Shown here one piece after another: positions 8,097 to 16,437 of a stretch of 33,129 nucleotides of DNA (positions are counted from its first letter, which is position 1; each line of letters begins with the position of its first letter). The position numbers and the translations under genes were made by a program. The DNA is taken from contig DELI01000014.1 in NCBI GenBank assembly GCA_002354335.1, positions 1 through 33,129 of the forward strand, written 5' to 3'. Below the pieces are notes generated by a model. The model was not told the origin of the DNA and did not search any database. It saw only the letters and a list, made by a program, of their open reading frames with translations. This stretch comes from Sphingobacterium sp. UBA2700. GTDB lineage: Bacteria > Bacteroidota > Bacteroidia > Sphingobacteriales > Sphingobacteriaceae.

Positions 8097-8195
8097 CTCA
8101 AAGCCAAACACACCTTTCCTGATTCAGACAGAAAAAACGAACAATTGCAGTCCGCCCTAAGTCTAAATACTAACTACTAAATACTAACTACTACC

Positions 8196-8882
8196 CTAGC
8201 CTTTCTGTATCAAATTCTTAATATTGGAAAGTTCGCCGAAGAGTACGAGTAGATCATTTTCGCGCAATACGGTGTCGGATTTTGCTATTCCGGATGCTTC
8301 TTTTAAGACTTTGGTGGAGCCTTCGGCTGTGGTTCCGGTTTCGACCTGGACGGTGGTGAGGACGATAACTTTATACTTATTGGTCAAATCGGCATCTTTT
8401 AGGGTCATGCCGACGTATTTTGGGGGAACTTTGGTTTCGATAATGCTGTATTTGTCGGAGACCTTGAAGGAATCGACGATATCGATATTGTCCAAACGCA
8501 TGGCTAGACGTTCCGCCGCTTCTTCTTCGGGCATGATGTATTCGTCGATATTCATGGCCTCCAATACGGTTTTCTGCAAATCGGAGACAACTCGACCGAT
8601 GATACGCTTTACTTTGAGTTGCTTCAACAAAGCAACCGTCAATAAACTAGCGCCCTCCTCTTCGCCGATCGCAACAATAACGGCATTGCTGTCGCGCAAG
8701 GGCAGCGAGCTAACGGCTTCCTTATCGGTCGAGTCTAAACATACGGTATGGGTAATACGATCTTTTGTCTGCTCGACGATACTTAAATTCTTGTCTGCAG
8801 CAATCACTTCATGACCTAATTCAGTGAGGTGAATAGCCAATGATCTTCCAAAATGCCCAAGTCCCAGTACGATGTATTTCAT
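8196..8882 (-). CDS. TrkA/KtrA-type potassium channel regulatory subunit (RCK_N + RCK_C)
   Basis: Cytoplasmic nucleotide-binding gating ring subunit of the K+ uptake system whose membrane subunit is encoded immediately upstream. The protein is 228 aa, the single-RCK length of KtrA rather than the duplicated E. coli TrkA. The Rossmann fold starts at residue 3 with GLGHFG (7-12), and D30 at the end of beta-2 is placed to bind the adenosine ribose. The N-terminal domain runs to about 135, and the C-terminal TrkA_C domain is about 140-225 (ETKVPPKYVGMTLKDADL). The start is 2 nt after the trkH stop, so the two are translationally coupled. The stop codon abuts a heptad repeat array. Confidence 0.93.
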   Translation of the reverse strand: MKYIVLGLGHFGRSLAIHLTELGHEVIAADKNLSIVEQTKDRITHTVCLDSTDKEAVSSLPLRDSNAVIVAIGEEEGASLLTVALLKQLKVKRIIGRVVSDLQKTVLEAMNIDEYIMPEEEAAERLAMRLDNIDIVDSFKVSDKYSIIETKVPPKYVGMTLKDADLTNKYKVIVLTTVQVETGTTAEGSTKVLKEASGIAKSDTVLRENDLLVLFGELSNIKNLIQKG

Positions 8883-8884
8883 GA

Positions 8885-10669
8885 TTAAAACAGAATTTTT
8901 TCAGTTGGATAAATATAACTCTTGTTCTTCGTATTCTTAATAAAGGCTACCAGTAAAGTTAACATACCTACACGGCCAACAAACATGGTCAGCATCAGGA
9001 TAATCTTACTCGTAGCTGACAAGGAAGCGGTAATCCCGAGTGATAGACCACAGGTGGTGTAGGCTGATATGGTTTCGAACAAGAGCGGCACCATTTGCTG
9101 ATTTGGATCGGAGAAATTCAGCAGAACAAAGCTCAGCATGATTGTCAATATGGATAATAAGATAATGGCGAAAGATTTATTGACTGACTCCGAAGCAATC
9201 TTTCTTTTAAAAATTTCGATGGATTCTTTCCCTCTAGCCAGTGCGACAATATTCATCAGAGCAATCGCTACGGTCGTAACTTTCACACCGCCCCCGGTAG
9301 ATCCAGGGGACACCCCTATCCACATTAATGTAACGATCATAATGAGGGTAGGAATATTGATAAAATTGAGATCGACGCTGTTAAATCCGGCAGATCTCGC
9401 GGAATTTGCCATAAATAACGAAGTTACCCAATCACCATATATGGTTTTATCGTCTATAAGGCTGTGGTTCTTCTCCAATAGAAAATACGACACTGTCCCC
9501 AAGACGATAACAACTAAATTACAAAGTACGATAAAACGTGAATTGAATGAGAATACCTGCGGTTTATGTTTATAGTTTCGCCGCAGGATATATGTGCAGA
9601 TCAGCGCATCAATACGCGTCTTGATAAGGGTATAAAAGTTGAATATTGTACCAAAGCCAAGGCTTCCGATGATAAACATTGAAGAAACTGCGAGCTGAAA
9701 ATTATAGTTGAAACGGTAATCCTGATTGTTCACGCCTTCCTTAATAATGGTGAACCCGGAGTTACAGAATCCGGAGATGGCATGGAAAGCGGCAAAGAAA
9801 ACACGTTCGCCCAAGCTGTCAAAGAGTTTCGGGTCTAAGGAGAAAAAGATAAGAAGTCCGCCGATAAACTCAAAGAGGAAGGTGATCAAAATAATGGTGA
9901 TCAGGGTCGATATGACCGAATTCAATTTGTTTTCACCCAATATTTCACCGAACATTAATTGATTTTTAAAGGAGAAACCTCCGGAGAAGAAATAGCCAAA
10001 GAAGCCCGTAAAAGTCATGATTCCTAACCCGCCGACCTGGATGAGCGCCATTACAACGGCCTGTCCAAATAGCGAGAAGTTAGTAGAAATATCTGTCACC
10101 GACAGCCCGGTTATACAGACGGCACTTGTTGCCATGAAAAATGCATCGATAAAACTTAATGGTGCTTCCGTCGTTGTTCGTGGCAGCATCAGCAATACAG
10201 CGCCTAAGATAATGAGGCCCAAGAAACTGACAACAAAGAGTATGGTTGGGTTGAAATAGAAGTTATCGAAAAAAAGGCTGCTTCGGGAGAGTTCCGAGAG
10301 AAACATGATGGCTATACCCATATACAGCCATTCGTCTTTCGCGAAGGTGCTGATCAAGCCTCCCGAATGCCGGGATAGTGTTACGACGAGAAAATAGGCG
10401 GTAATGACGACGCCGGAGTAATGTGAAACATTGATTTTTCTCGTTACCAATATGGAAGATACGGTTCGGATAGCTTCAAATAGAAACAGGCCGTAATACA
10501 TGAATACGACAATTTCTTTTGTGATATCAGCAAGAGCAGGATCCGTTATATAGCCTACGTGCAGCACCATCGTAATGGCGCAGACCAAACTTACATAGAA
10601 CAGAACTTGATCGACCGCTTTGTTGTGGTATCTAAATATGAATCTGAGAAAACTAAAGATAGAGTCCAT
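8885..10669 (-). CDS. TrkH/KtrB-family potassium uptake membrane subunit
   Basis: K+ translocating subunit, 594 aa. Four P-loops each carry the filter glycine: SAVCITGLSV (G188), AISGFCNSGF (G305), NSARSAGFNS (G428) and ISAYTTCGLS (G541). All four have Gly, as in the K+-selective KtrB/TrkH family. SPGSTGGGVK (454-463) is a typical family stretch. About 140 residues with four extra hydrophobic helices precede the core, which makes the protein longer than a typical KtrB of about 450 aa. It is the third gene in a minus-strand run after rsgA and an AsmA-like gene (54-nt gap) and is coupled to trkA downstream. Confidence 0.94.
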   Translation of the reverse strand: MDSIFSFLRFIFRYHNKAVDQVLFYVSLVCAITMVLHVGYITDPALADITKEIVVFMYYGLFLFEAIRTVSSILVTRKINVSHYSGVVITAYFLVVTLSRHSGGLISTFAKDEWLYMGIAIMFLSELSRSSLFFDNFYFNPTILFVVSFLGLIILGAVLLMLPRTTTEAPLSFIDAFFMATSAVCITGLSVTDISTNFSLFGQAVVMALIQVGGLGIMTFTGFFGYFFSGGFSFKNQLMFGEILGENKLNSVISTLITIILITFLFEFIGGLLIFFSLDPKLFDSLGERVFFAAFHAISGFCNSGFTIIKEGVNNQDYRFNYNFQLAVSSMFIIGSLGFGTIFNFYTLIKTRIDALICTYILRRNYKHKPQVFSFNSRFIVLCNLVVIVLGTVSYFLLEKNHSLIDDKTIYGDWVTSLFMANSARSAGFNSVDLNFINIPTLIMIVTLMWIGVSPGSTGGGVKVTTVAIALMNIVALARGKESIEIFKRKIASESVNKSFAIILLSILTIMLSFVLLNFSDPNQQMVPLLFETISAYTTCGLSLGITASLSATSKIILMLTMFVGRVGMLTLLVAFIKNTKNKSYIYPTEKILF

Positions 10670-10711
10670 TCGCTACAAACTTAGGAATAAGCATTGAAAT
10701 ACAGGCTTCCT

Positions 10712-10723
10712 TTTCACGTGAAA
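10712..10723. other. 12-bp palindrome TTTCACGTGAAA
   Basis: Perfect palindrome placed immediately after the stop codon of the AsmA-like gene, 43 nt before the trkH start. It could be an operator or chance; no second copy was noticed. Confidence 0.3.
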
Positions 10724-12520
10724 CTAGTTCTCTTTTTTCTCGTCTTTATCCTTTTTCTTGAAGATCCCTTTAAAGAAATTTCCTGTTTTCTTGATCACAT
10801 TTTTGGATTCGTCGACAATATTCTTCGCTCCTTCAGCTGTTCCCATTAATTTCGCCTCGCGTTCTTTGCTTATTCCGGCACATTGTTTTATACCTTCCAG
10901 CAAGCTTTGCCAAAGCGTTTTAAAGAAGGTATGTTCAGGTACGCGACGGTAGTTTACTTTTCCGATATGATACTTTTCGTTGGCATCCGGATTACTGTCG
11001 TTGATGAGTATCTGATTGACTAAGAATGAGGCGATACCTTTTTTCTCGTTGTCAGAACCCGGTTTATTTAATAAGCTGATCTTAAGATGGTCGTAATCAA
11101 ATCTAAAGTCTCCCCAATTACGGTAATCGTTCGCTGACATGTTAAAACTAACCTTGCGAATATTGCCGGATGCGATTTCCACATTCAGTAGCGGTTTTAA
11201 GATTTTATTGAAAGCAGGTGCCTGCATAGGTCCTAATGTACCTTTATAAGTGTGTGCACCATCTTTGCTTAACATGTCGAAACCAAACTGGACGTTCAGA
11301 TTTCCTGCGTTCATGATTTTTGCTGAAAGATTAGCCTTCATCTGCTTTTGCCGTTTCAGATGCAGGCTATCGTTGGTCAGATTGGTGATTGTTCCCCGAG
11401 CGTTGTTAAAGGTGATCACCCCTTCTCTGTTAAATTTTGCACTGTGCTCACCATAAAGAACATCAATATTATCCACGAAAACCGTGTCTATACGGATCAG
11501 CTTTTGCACTTTCATGAGTTGCTGATGCGGCGAACTTCCAATTTTCGAAATGCTCTTCTTTGGATACCGCTTATCATTATACAGTGATACGGATCCGTTT
11601 TTAATCTGTACATGCTCAGCGATTGTCTGCTGATCATCGATAAGCTGTTTGAAATTGAGCTTTTCGAAACGAAGCGTATCAAATTTCATGACCGCCATCG
11701 TTACATTTTGCCCTCTTGTTTTAAAGTAGGCTGCTTTACTCATCTTCGGCGAGTACTCTACTTTCGTTAGCAGGACATTTTCTTCCTGGGTATTGATCTT
11801 CAAACGGTCAAATTTCGCTTTGTAAATTCCGTTAGATAGATCGTAGGTAAAACCGGGCACATCAATTTCCACCATTTTGGTATAAAACAGGCGCGTAGAG
11901 TCGTCTATCGAGGTTTCGTCTACTAATACGTCGTGTACATTAATGCCAATACTATCCAAAACGATGTCGCTTGACTTTCCTTCTTCAATCTTAGAAAATT
12001 TAAACTTGACGTTTTCGATTTTGATATCTCTAACATTGATCGCGCTGAAGACATCTTTAATATTGTCGTAAAGCGTTTTTGATTTTTTATCGACGATCGT
12101 ATCGTTATAGGCATGATACTCCTGTATCATGTGAATATCCGGTGATTCAAAGTTGATGGTCTTGATAAATAGGGTTCTATTCTTTATGACATCCCAAAGA
12201 TTGAAGCTTCTTACTTTTAAAGCGGCTAACTTTATATGGTATCGGCTGTTTGGCGCAAGTTTATTCGCCACCATCTGCCTGTATACTGCAGAATCGGGAA
12301 CCAATTCCGCATTTTTTAGTGTTACATTTCCTAACGCAACATTCAGATCCAGGTCGTCATAGCGTAGAGAATATAGGCCATTTGTCGCATTTGCAACAGT
12401 TTCTTTGAGTTTTGTCTCTACAATGGGTTTCCAATTTCTACTATAATACCAGGCGACGCCCAATACTAGCAGTATAAGCCCAAGCAGCACTCCAATTATC
12501 CATTTCCAAACTGGTTTCAT
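10724..12520 (-). CDS. AsmA/DUF748-like inner-membrane-anchored periplasmic protein
   Basis: Protein of 598 aa with one N-terminal TM helix (residues about 7-26, WKWIIGVLLGLILLVLGVAWYY) and a long beta-rich periplasmic part. The opening pattern, a TM helix followed by NWKPIVETKLKETVANATNGLYSLRYDDLDLNVALGNV in two parts, is typical of AsmA-like proteins, some of which form bridges for phospholipid movement to the outer membrane. No catalytic motif is present. Residues about 460-540 carry the conserved-looking C-terminal part. The C-terminus is Lys/Glu-rich (KGIFKKKDKDEKKEN). It lies 66 nt after rsgA and 54 nt before trkH on the same strand. A precise function cannot be assigned. Confidence 0.7.
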   Translation of the reverse strand: MKPVWKWIIGVLLGLILLVLGVAWYYSRNWKPIVETKLKETVANATNGLYSLRYDDLDLNVALGNVTLKNAELVPDSAVYRQMVANKLAPNSRYHIKLAALKVRSFNLWDVIKNRTLFIKTINFESPDIHMIQEYHAYNDTIVDKKSKTLYDNIKDVFSAINVRDIKIENVKFKFSKIEEGKSSDIVLDSIGINVHDVLVDETSIDDSTRLFYTKMVEIDVPGFTYDLSNGIYKAKFDRLKINTQEENVLLTKVEYSPKMSKAAYFKTRGQNVTMAVMKFDTLRFEKLNFKQLIDDQQTIAEHVQIKNGSVSLYNDKRYPKKSISKIGSSPHQQLMKVQKLIRIDTVFVDNIDVLYGEHSAKFNREGVITFNNARGTITNLTNDSLHLKRQKQMKANLSAKIMNAGNLNVQFGFDMLSKDGAHTYKGTLGPMQAPAFNKILKPLLNVEIASGNIRKVSFNMSANDYRNWGDFRFDYDHLKISLLNKPGSDNEKKGIASFLVNQILINDSNPDANEKYHIGKVNYRRVPEHTFFKTLWQSLLEGIKQCAGISKEREAKLMGTAEGAKNIVDESKNVIKKTGNFFKGIFKKKDKDEKKEN

Positions 12521-12586
12521 AATTTTCTATACGGTTTTTGCCATAATATCCTTTAGCAGAAACAATAATATAGTAAATATGTTTAG

Positions 12587-13507
12587 TTAGTTGCGATTAT
12601 TTTCGTTGTTATAGATACTGATATAGCTATCGTAACGCGATGGTTCAATTTCTCCGGCTTCTACAGCCTGCAGTACGGCACAACCCGGCTCGTTTATGTG
12701 CCTGCAATTATGGAACTTACATTGATTGAGAAGGGCTCGCATTTCAGGGAAGAAATGTGACAATTCCTGAGGTTCTATATCGACTATTCCGAGCTCACGA
12801 ATTCCTGGGGTATCGATTAATTTGCCTCCAAATGGAAGATCGATCATCTCGGCGAAGGTTGTTGTATGCTTACCTTTATCCGACCAGTCGGATATTTCTC
12901 CGGTTTTCAGATCCGCTTCCGGAACCACAGCATTGACTAAGGTTGATTTTCCTACGCCCGAGTGGCCGGAAACCAAGGTAGTTTTATCTTTTAACAAGGC
13001 TCTGACTTCGTCAATATGCTCGCCCTCCAATGCCGATACAGCATAGCAGGGATAACCAAGCTGCTCATAAAGTGCCATAAATTCTTCCAATAGTTCCAAT
13101 CCTTCATCACTAAAAAGGTCGAGCTTATTGAATATCAAGACTGCAGGTATGCTATAAGCTTCTGCGGTAACCAAGAACCGGTCGATAAATCCGGTGGATG
13201 TCGCTGGTGAAGCGAGTGTAACGACGAGTATTGCCTGATCCAGGTTTGCACCAATAATCTGGGTTTGTTTGGATAGGTTGACAGATTTTCGGATGATGTA
13301 ATTTTTCCGAGGTTCCAATTCATTGATTACGCCGTTCTGCTGACCGGGTTCCAGTTCAAACTCCACCCAATCGCCGACGGCAACAGGGTTGGTGCTTTTG
13401 ATACCATGTGTTCTAAACTTCCCTTTGATTCTACATTCATAGCGAACATTGTCGGGTCCAAGAACCTGATACCAACTACCTGTAGATTTAGTTACTAAAC
13501 CGCGCAT
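12587..13507 (-). CDS. rsgA: Small ribosomal subunit biogenesis GTPase RsgA
   Basis: Circularly permuted GTPase acting in late 30S maturation, 306 aa. Domain order: N-terminal OB-fold (1-75), permuted G domain with G4 NKLD at 127-130 before the P-loop GHSGVGKST at 181-189, G3 DTPG at 232-235, and the C-terminal zinc site C263, C268, H270, C276 (QCKFHNCRHINEPGC). All key residues are present. The ATG at 13507 is preceded on its strand by a purine-rich AGGAAAGAGGG, an unusually good Shine-Dalgarno for this lineage. It is divergent from polA across 122 bp and is the first gene of the run leading to the AsmA-like and Trk genes. Confidence 0.97.
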   Translation of the reverse strand: MRGLVTKSTGSWYQVLGPDNVRYECRIKGKFRTHGIKSTNPVAVGDWVEFELEPGQQNGVINELEPRKNYIIRKSVNLSKQTQIIGANLDQAILVVTLASPATSTGFIDRFLVTAEAYSIPAVLIFNKLDLFSDEGLELLEEFMALYEQLGYPCYAVSALEGEHIDEVRALLKDKTTLVSGHSGVGKSTLVNAVVPEADLKTGEISDWSDKGKHTTTFAEMIDLPFGGKLIDTPGIRELGIVDIEPQELSHFFPEMRALLNQCKFHNCRHINEPGCAVLQAVEAGEIEPSRYDSYISIYNNENNRN

Positions 13508-13594
13508 ACAAAATCCCTCTTTCCTGTTAAATCTGTCATTATTCTACGCAAAAATGGAAAAAATTTATTAATCTTTACGTCTATTTGAATTTGT

Positions 13595-13602
13595 TAACTT
13601 TG
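13595..13602 (+). promoter_or_regulatory. -7 promoter element of polA
   Basis: TAACTTTG matches TAnnTTTG exactly, 27 nt upstream of the polA start. A degenerate -33 (TTTA, 13574-13577) lies 17 nt before it. Confidence 0.55.
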
Positions 13603-13629
13603 TTGTTAGCGCATTAATAAAAAACGATT

Positions 13630-16428
13630 TTGAAGAAATTATTCCTTTTAGATGGAATGGCATTAATATACCGTGCGTATTTTGCATTGAGCAAAACACC
13701 TCGATTAACGTCATATGGGTTGAATACGGGTGCTATTATGGGTTTTACAAACACCTTATTGGATGTTTTAAAAAACCAGAAGCCTACCCACATTGCTGTT
13801 GTCTTTGATACATCAGCCCCTACAAACAGACATATTGAATTTGAGAGCTATAAGGCACAACGTGAGCAGATGCCTGAAGATCTTGCTGCATCAATTCCTT
13901 ACATCAATCGATTAATCGAGGGATTCAATATCCCGATTATTTCGATGGATGGTTTCGAGGCCGACGATATAATCGGTACGCTTGCAAAAAAAGGAGAGCA
14001 AGCAGGATTCACCGTTTATTGCATGACCCCGGATAAGGATTTCGGACAATTGGTATCTGATAATATCTTTATTTATAAACCTGCCCGCATGGGGAATGGT
14101 GCAGAAGTGTTGGGTGTTCCTGAGATTTTGGAGAAATGGGAAATCAACAATGTGCATGAGGTTATTGATATTTTAGGGCTCTGGGGCGATGCTGTGGATA
14201 ATATCCCAGGTATTCCCGGTGTTGGAGAAAAAACGGCTAAGAAGCTGATCCAGGAATTCGGGTCGATTGAAAATCTGATACAGAGCACAGATAAGCTGAA
14301 AGGGAAGTTGAAAGAAAACGTGGAAAATTTTGCCGAACAGGGCTTAATTTCAAAGAAACTGGCGACAATTTTATTGGATGTGCCGGTAGATCTGGATGAG
14401 AAAGCATTGGAGTTAGAGGATCCGAATCGTGAGGTATTGGAGTCTTTGTTTGCTGAACTGGAGTTTAGAACCCTAGGCAAGCGCGTTTTTGGTGATGATT
14501 TCTCGATTGGCGAATCGCCTGTTTCCAAGTCGGCGCAGATGGATTTGTTCGCTCCACTACCAGACAATGAGCGTTCGCCAAGTCAAGCTATTGCTGATGA
14601 GGTTCCGACGACATTGAATACGATTTCAACGACTCAGCATCACTATAAGTTATTGGACCAACCCGATCAACAAAAGGAACTTGCCGAGAAACTGAATTTG
14701 GCGGAGTCTTTTTGTTTTGACACGGAATCGACGGGATTAGATGCAATGACCGCCGAACTAGTGGGTATGTCATTTTCTATTACGCCTTTTGAGGCGTATT
14801 ATGTGCCCGTATCGGCGAATCGTGAGGAGGCGCAAGCTACAGTTGATTTGTTTAAGCCAGCATTGGAGAACAAATCTGTTCAAAAGATAGGTCAGAATTT
14901 GAAGTACGACCTATTGATCCTTGCGCGTTATAATGTTCGTGTGGCTGGACCGTTATTCGACACGATGCTTGCGCATTATTTGATCGATCCGGACACCCGC
15001 CACAATATGGATCTCCTTGCAGAGACCTATTTGAAATATACACCAGTTTCTATAACCGAGTTGATTGGTACAAAGGGTAAGAACCAAGGAAATATGCGTG
15101 ATGTGGAATTGGAGAAGATCAAGGAGTACGCTGGCGAGGACGCGGATATTACTTTACAGCTGAAAGAAGTGTTTCAACCCTTACTAAGTTCTACAGAGAC
15201 GCTGAAGCTTGCAGAAGAAGTAGAGTTTCCATTGGTCTATGTATTAGCGGAGATTGAAAAGAATGGGGTTAAGATTGATGAACAGACGCTGAGACAGTTT
15301 TCGGTTGATATTGAAGCTGAGGTTTCGAAGCTGGAATCAACGATTTATGAAAAAGCAGGTGTGGTATTTAATATTGCCTCGCCAAAGCAGCTGGGGGAAG
15401 TTCTTTTTGACAAACTACAATTAGATCCGAAAGCAAAAAAGACAAAAACAGGTCAGTATAAAACAGGTGAGGATGTTTTATTGGCTTTAGCCAATAAATC
15501 GGACATTGTTAAAGATATTTTAGATTACCGACAGTTGCAGAAGTTGAAATCGACTTATGTTGATGCGCTTCCAAGCTTGGTCAATCCTGCAACAGGGTTA
15601 ATCCACACCTCCTATAATCAGGCGGTTGCAGCAACCGGTCGTTTAAGTTCGACGAATCCGAACTTACAAAATATTCCTATTCGTACCGAGCGAGGCCGCG
15701 AAGTGCGCAAGGCTTTCATTCCGCGCCAGGCGGGTTGGACTTTACTCTCTGCCGATTATTCGCAGATTGAGCTACGATTGATCGCGGAATTAAGTCAGGA
15801 CGAAAATATGTTGGACGCTTTCCAGCAGGGATTGGACATTCACCGTGCCACGGCGGCGAGAGTTTATGGCGTAGAACTTGAGGAGGTGACCTCGGATATG
15901 CGTAGAAATGCGAAGGCAGTGAATTTTGGGATAATCTATGGACAATCGGCATTTGGTCTATCGCAAAGTTTGGGTATCCCTAGAAAAGAAGCTGCAGCAA
16001 TTATCGATCAGTATTTTGCACAGTACACGGGCATCCGTAAGTATATGGGTGATATTATCGAATTTGCAAAGGAGCGCGGCTATGTGGAGACCTTGTTAAA
16101 ACGCAGACGTTATCTACGCGATATCAACTCAGCGAATATGACCGTTCGAGGGTTTGCGGAGCGAAACGCGATCAATGCCCCGATCCAAGGTTCAGCTGCT
16201 GATTTGATCAAAATAGCGATGATCAATATTCAAAAAGATATTGAAGAACAGGGCTTAGCAGGCAAGATGATTATGCAGGTGCATGATGAGCTTGTTTTTG
16301 ATGTTCCTGAACATGAGGTTGAACAGTTTAAAGAAATAATCGCTAATCGAATGAAAAACGCGATGAAATTAAATGTTCCAATTGAAATTGAAATCGGCCA
16401 GGGAAGTAACTGGCTAGAGGCACACTAA
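13630..16428 (+). CDS. polA: DNA polymerase I with 5'-3' exonuclease and active-looking 3'-5' proofreading domain
   Basis: Repair and Okazaki-fragment-processing polymerase, 932 aa. The start is a TTG codon: the protein begins MKKLFLLDGMALIYRAYFAL, which is the conserved N-terminus, and the first ATG (codon 10) would remove the first strand of the exonuclease fold. The 5'-3' exonuclease is 1-290 (GFEADDIIGTL; TPDKDFGQLV; GDAVDNIPGIPGVGEKTA). The 3'-5' exonuclease is about 340-515 with D364 and E366, N423 and D427, Y500 and D504 all in place, unlike many bacterial Pol I enzymes that lost proofreading. The polymerase domain has motif A DYSQIELR (from D709), motif B RRNAKAVNFGIIYGQ (758-772) and motif C HDE (885-887). 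Divergent from rsgA; the next gene starts 9 nt after the stop. Confidence 0.98.
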   Translation: MKKLFLLDGMALIYRAYFALSKTPRLTSYGLNTGAIMGFTNTLLDVLKNQKPTHIAVVFDTSAPTNRHIEFESYKAQREQMPEDLAASIPYINRLIEGFNIPIISMDGFEADDIIGTLAKKGEQAGFTVYCMTPDKDFGQLVSDNIFIYKPARMGNGAEVLGVPEILEKWEINNVHEVIDILGLWGDAVDNIPGIPGVGEKTAKKLIQEFGSIENLIQSTDKLKGKLKENVENFAEQGLISKKLATILLDVPVDLDEKALELEDPNREVLESLFAELEFRTLGKRVFGDDFSIGESPVSKSAQMDLFAPLPDNERSPSQAIADEVPTTLNTISTTQHHYKLLDQPDQQKELAEKLNLAESFCFDTESTGLDAMTAELVGMSFSITPFEAYYVPVSANREEAQATVDLFKPALENKSVQKIGQNLKYDLLILARYNVRVAGPLFDTMLAHYLIDPDTRHNMDLLAETYLKYTPVSITELIGTKGKNQGNMRDVELEKIKEYAGEDADITLQLKEVFQPLLSSTETLKLAEEVEFPLVYVLAEIEKNGVKIDEQTLRQFSVDIEAEVSKLESTIYEKAGVVFNIASPKQLGEVLFDKLQLDPKAKKTKTGQYKTGEDVLLALANKSDIVKDILDYRQLQKLKSTYVDALPSLVNPATGLIHTSYNQAVAATGRLSSTNPNLQNIPIRTERGREVRKAFIPRQAGWTLLSADYSQIELRLIAELSQDENMLDAFQQGLDIHRATAARVYGVELEEVTSDMRRNAKAVNFGIIYGQSAFGLSQSLGIPRKEAAAIIDQYFAQYTGIRKYMGDIIEFAKERGYVETLLKRRRYLRDINSANMTVRGFAERNAINAPIQGSAADLIKIAMINIQKDIEEQGLAGKMIMQVHDELVFDVPEHEVEQFKEIIANRMKNAMKLNVPIEIEIGQGSNWLEAH

Positions 16429-16437
16429 TCTTTATTC

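Larger units (their letters stand above)
7547..8195. repeat. 649-bp repeat-filled gap
   Basis: No convincing gene is present. Contents: the YfhO promoter region (7547-7600); heptad array TAGATAT/GAGACAT/TAGATAG/GAGACAT with GTATGGTCGCT (7620-7664); perfect 22-bp hairpin (7758-7817); forward heptad array (7818-7885); linker GACCTAGGGCGGCAATAG (7883-7900); a further array (7898-7929); a half copy of the AACCAGGAAA...ACAGGATT element in reverse (7930-7972); 28-bp tandem repeats (7977-8096); linker plus fragment in reverse (8110-8164); and a reverse heptad array (8161-8193) that ends 2 bp from the trkA stop codon. Confidence 0.85.

Noticed and set aside
7947..8180. 77-codon plus-strand open frame with repeated SFQNKN peptide
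   Set aside because: It is translation of the 28-bp non-coding tandem repeat; the unit is not a multiple of 3, so the peptide repeat drifts between frames.
7818..8195. CRISPR-like array
   Set aside because: Repeats are 7 or 28 bp and contiguous, with no unique spacers and no cas genes.
8224..8814. Open frame of 196 codons on the plus strand opposite trkA
   Set aside because: Antisense shadow of a clear RCK gene; its composition (Ser/Thr/Ile-rich) shows no domain and no promoter or ribosome binding site.
9138..9575. Open frame of 145 codons on the plus strand opposite trkH
   Set aside because: Mirror of a strongly conserved membrane gene; no independent signal.
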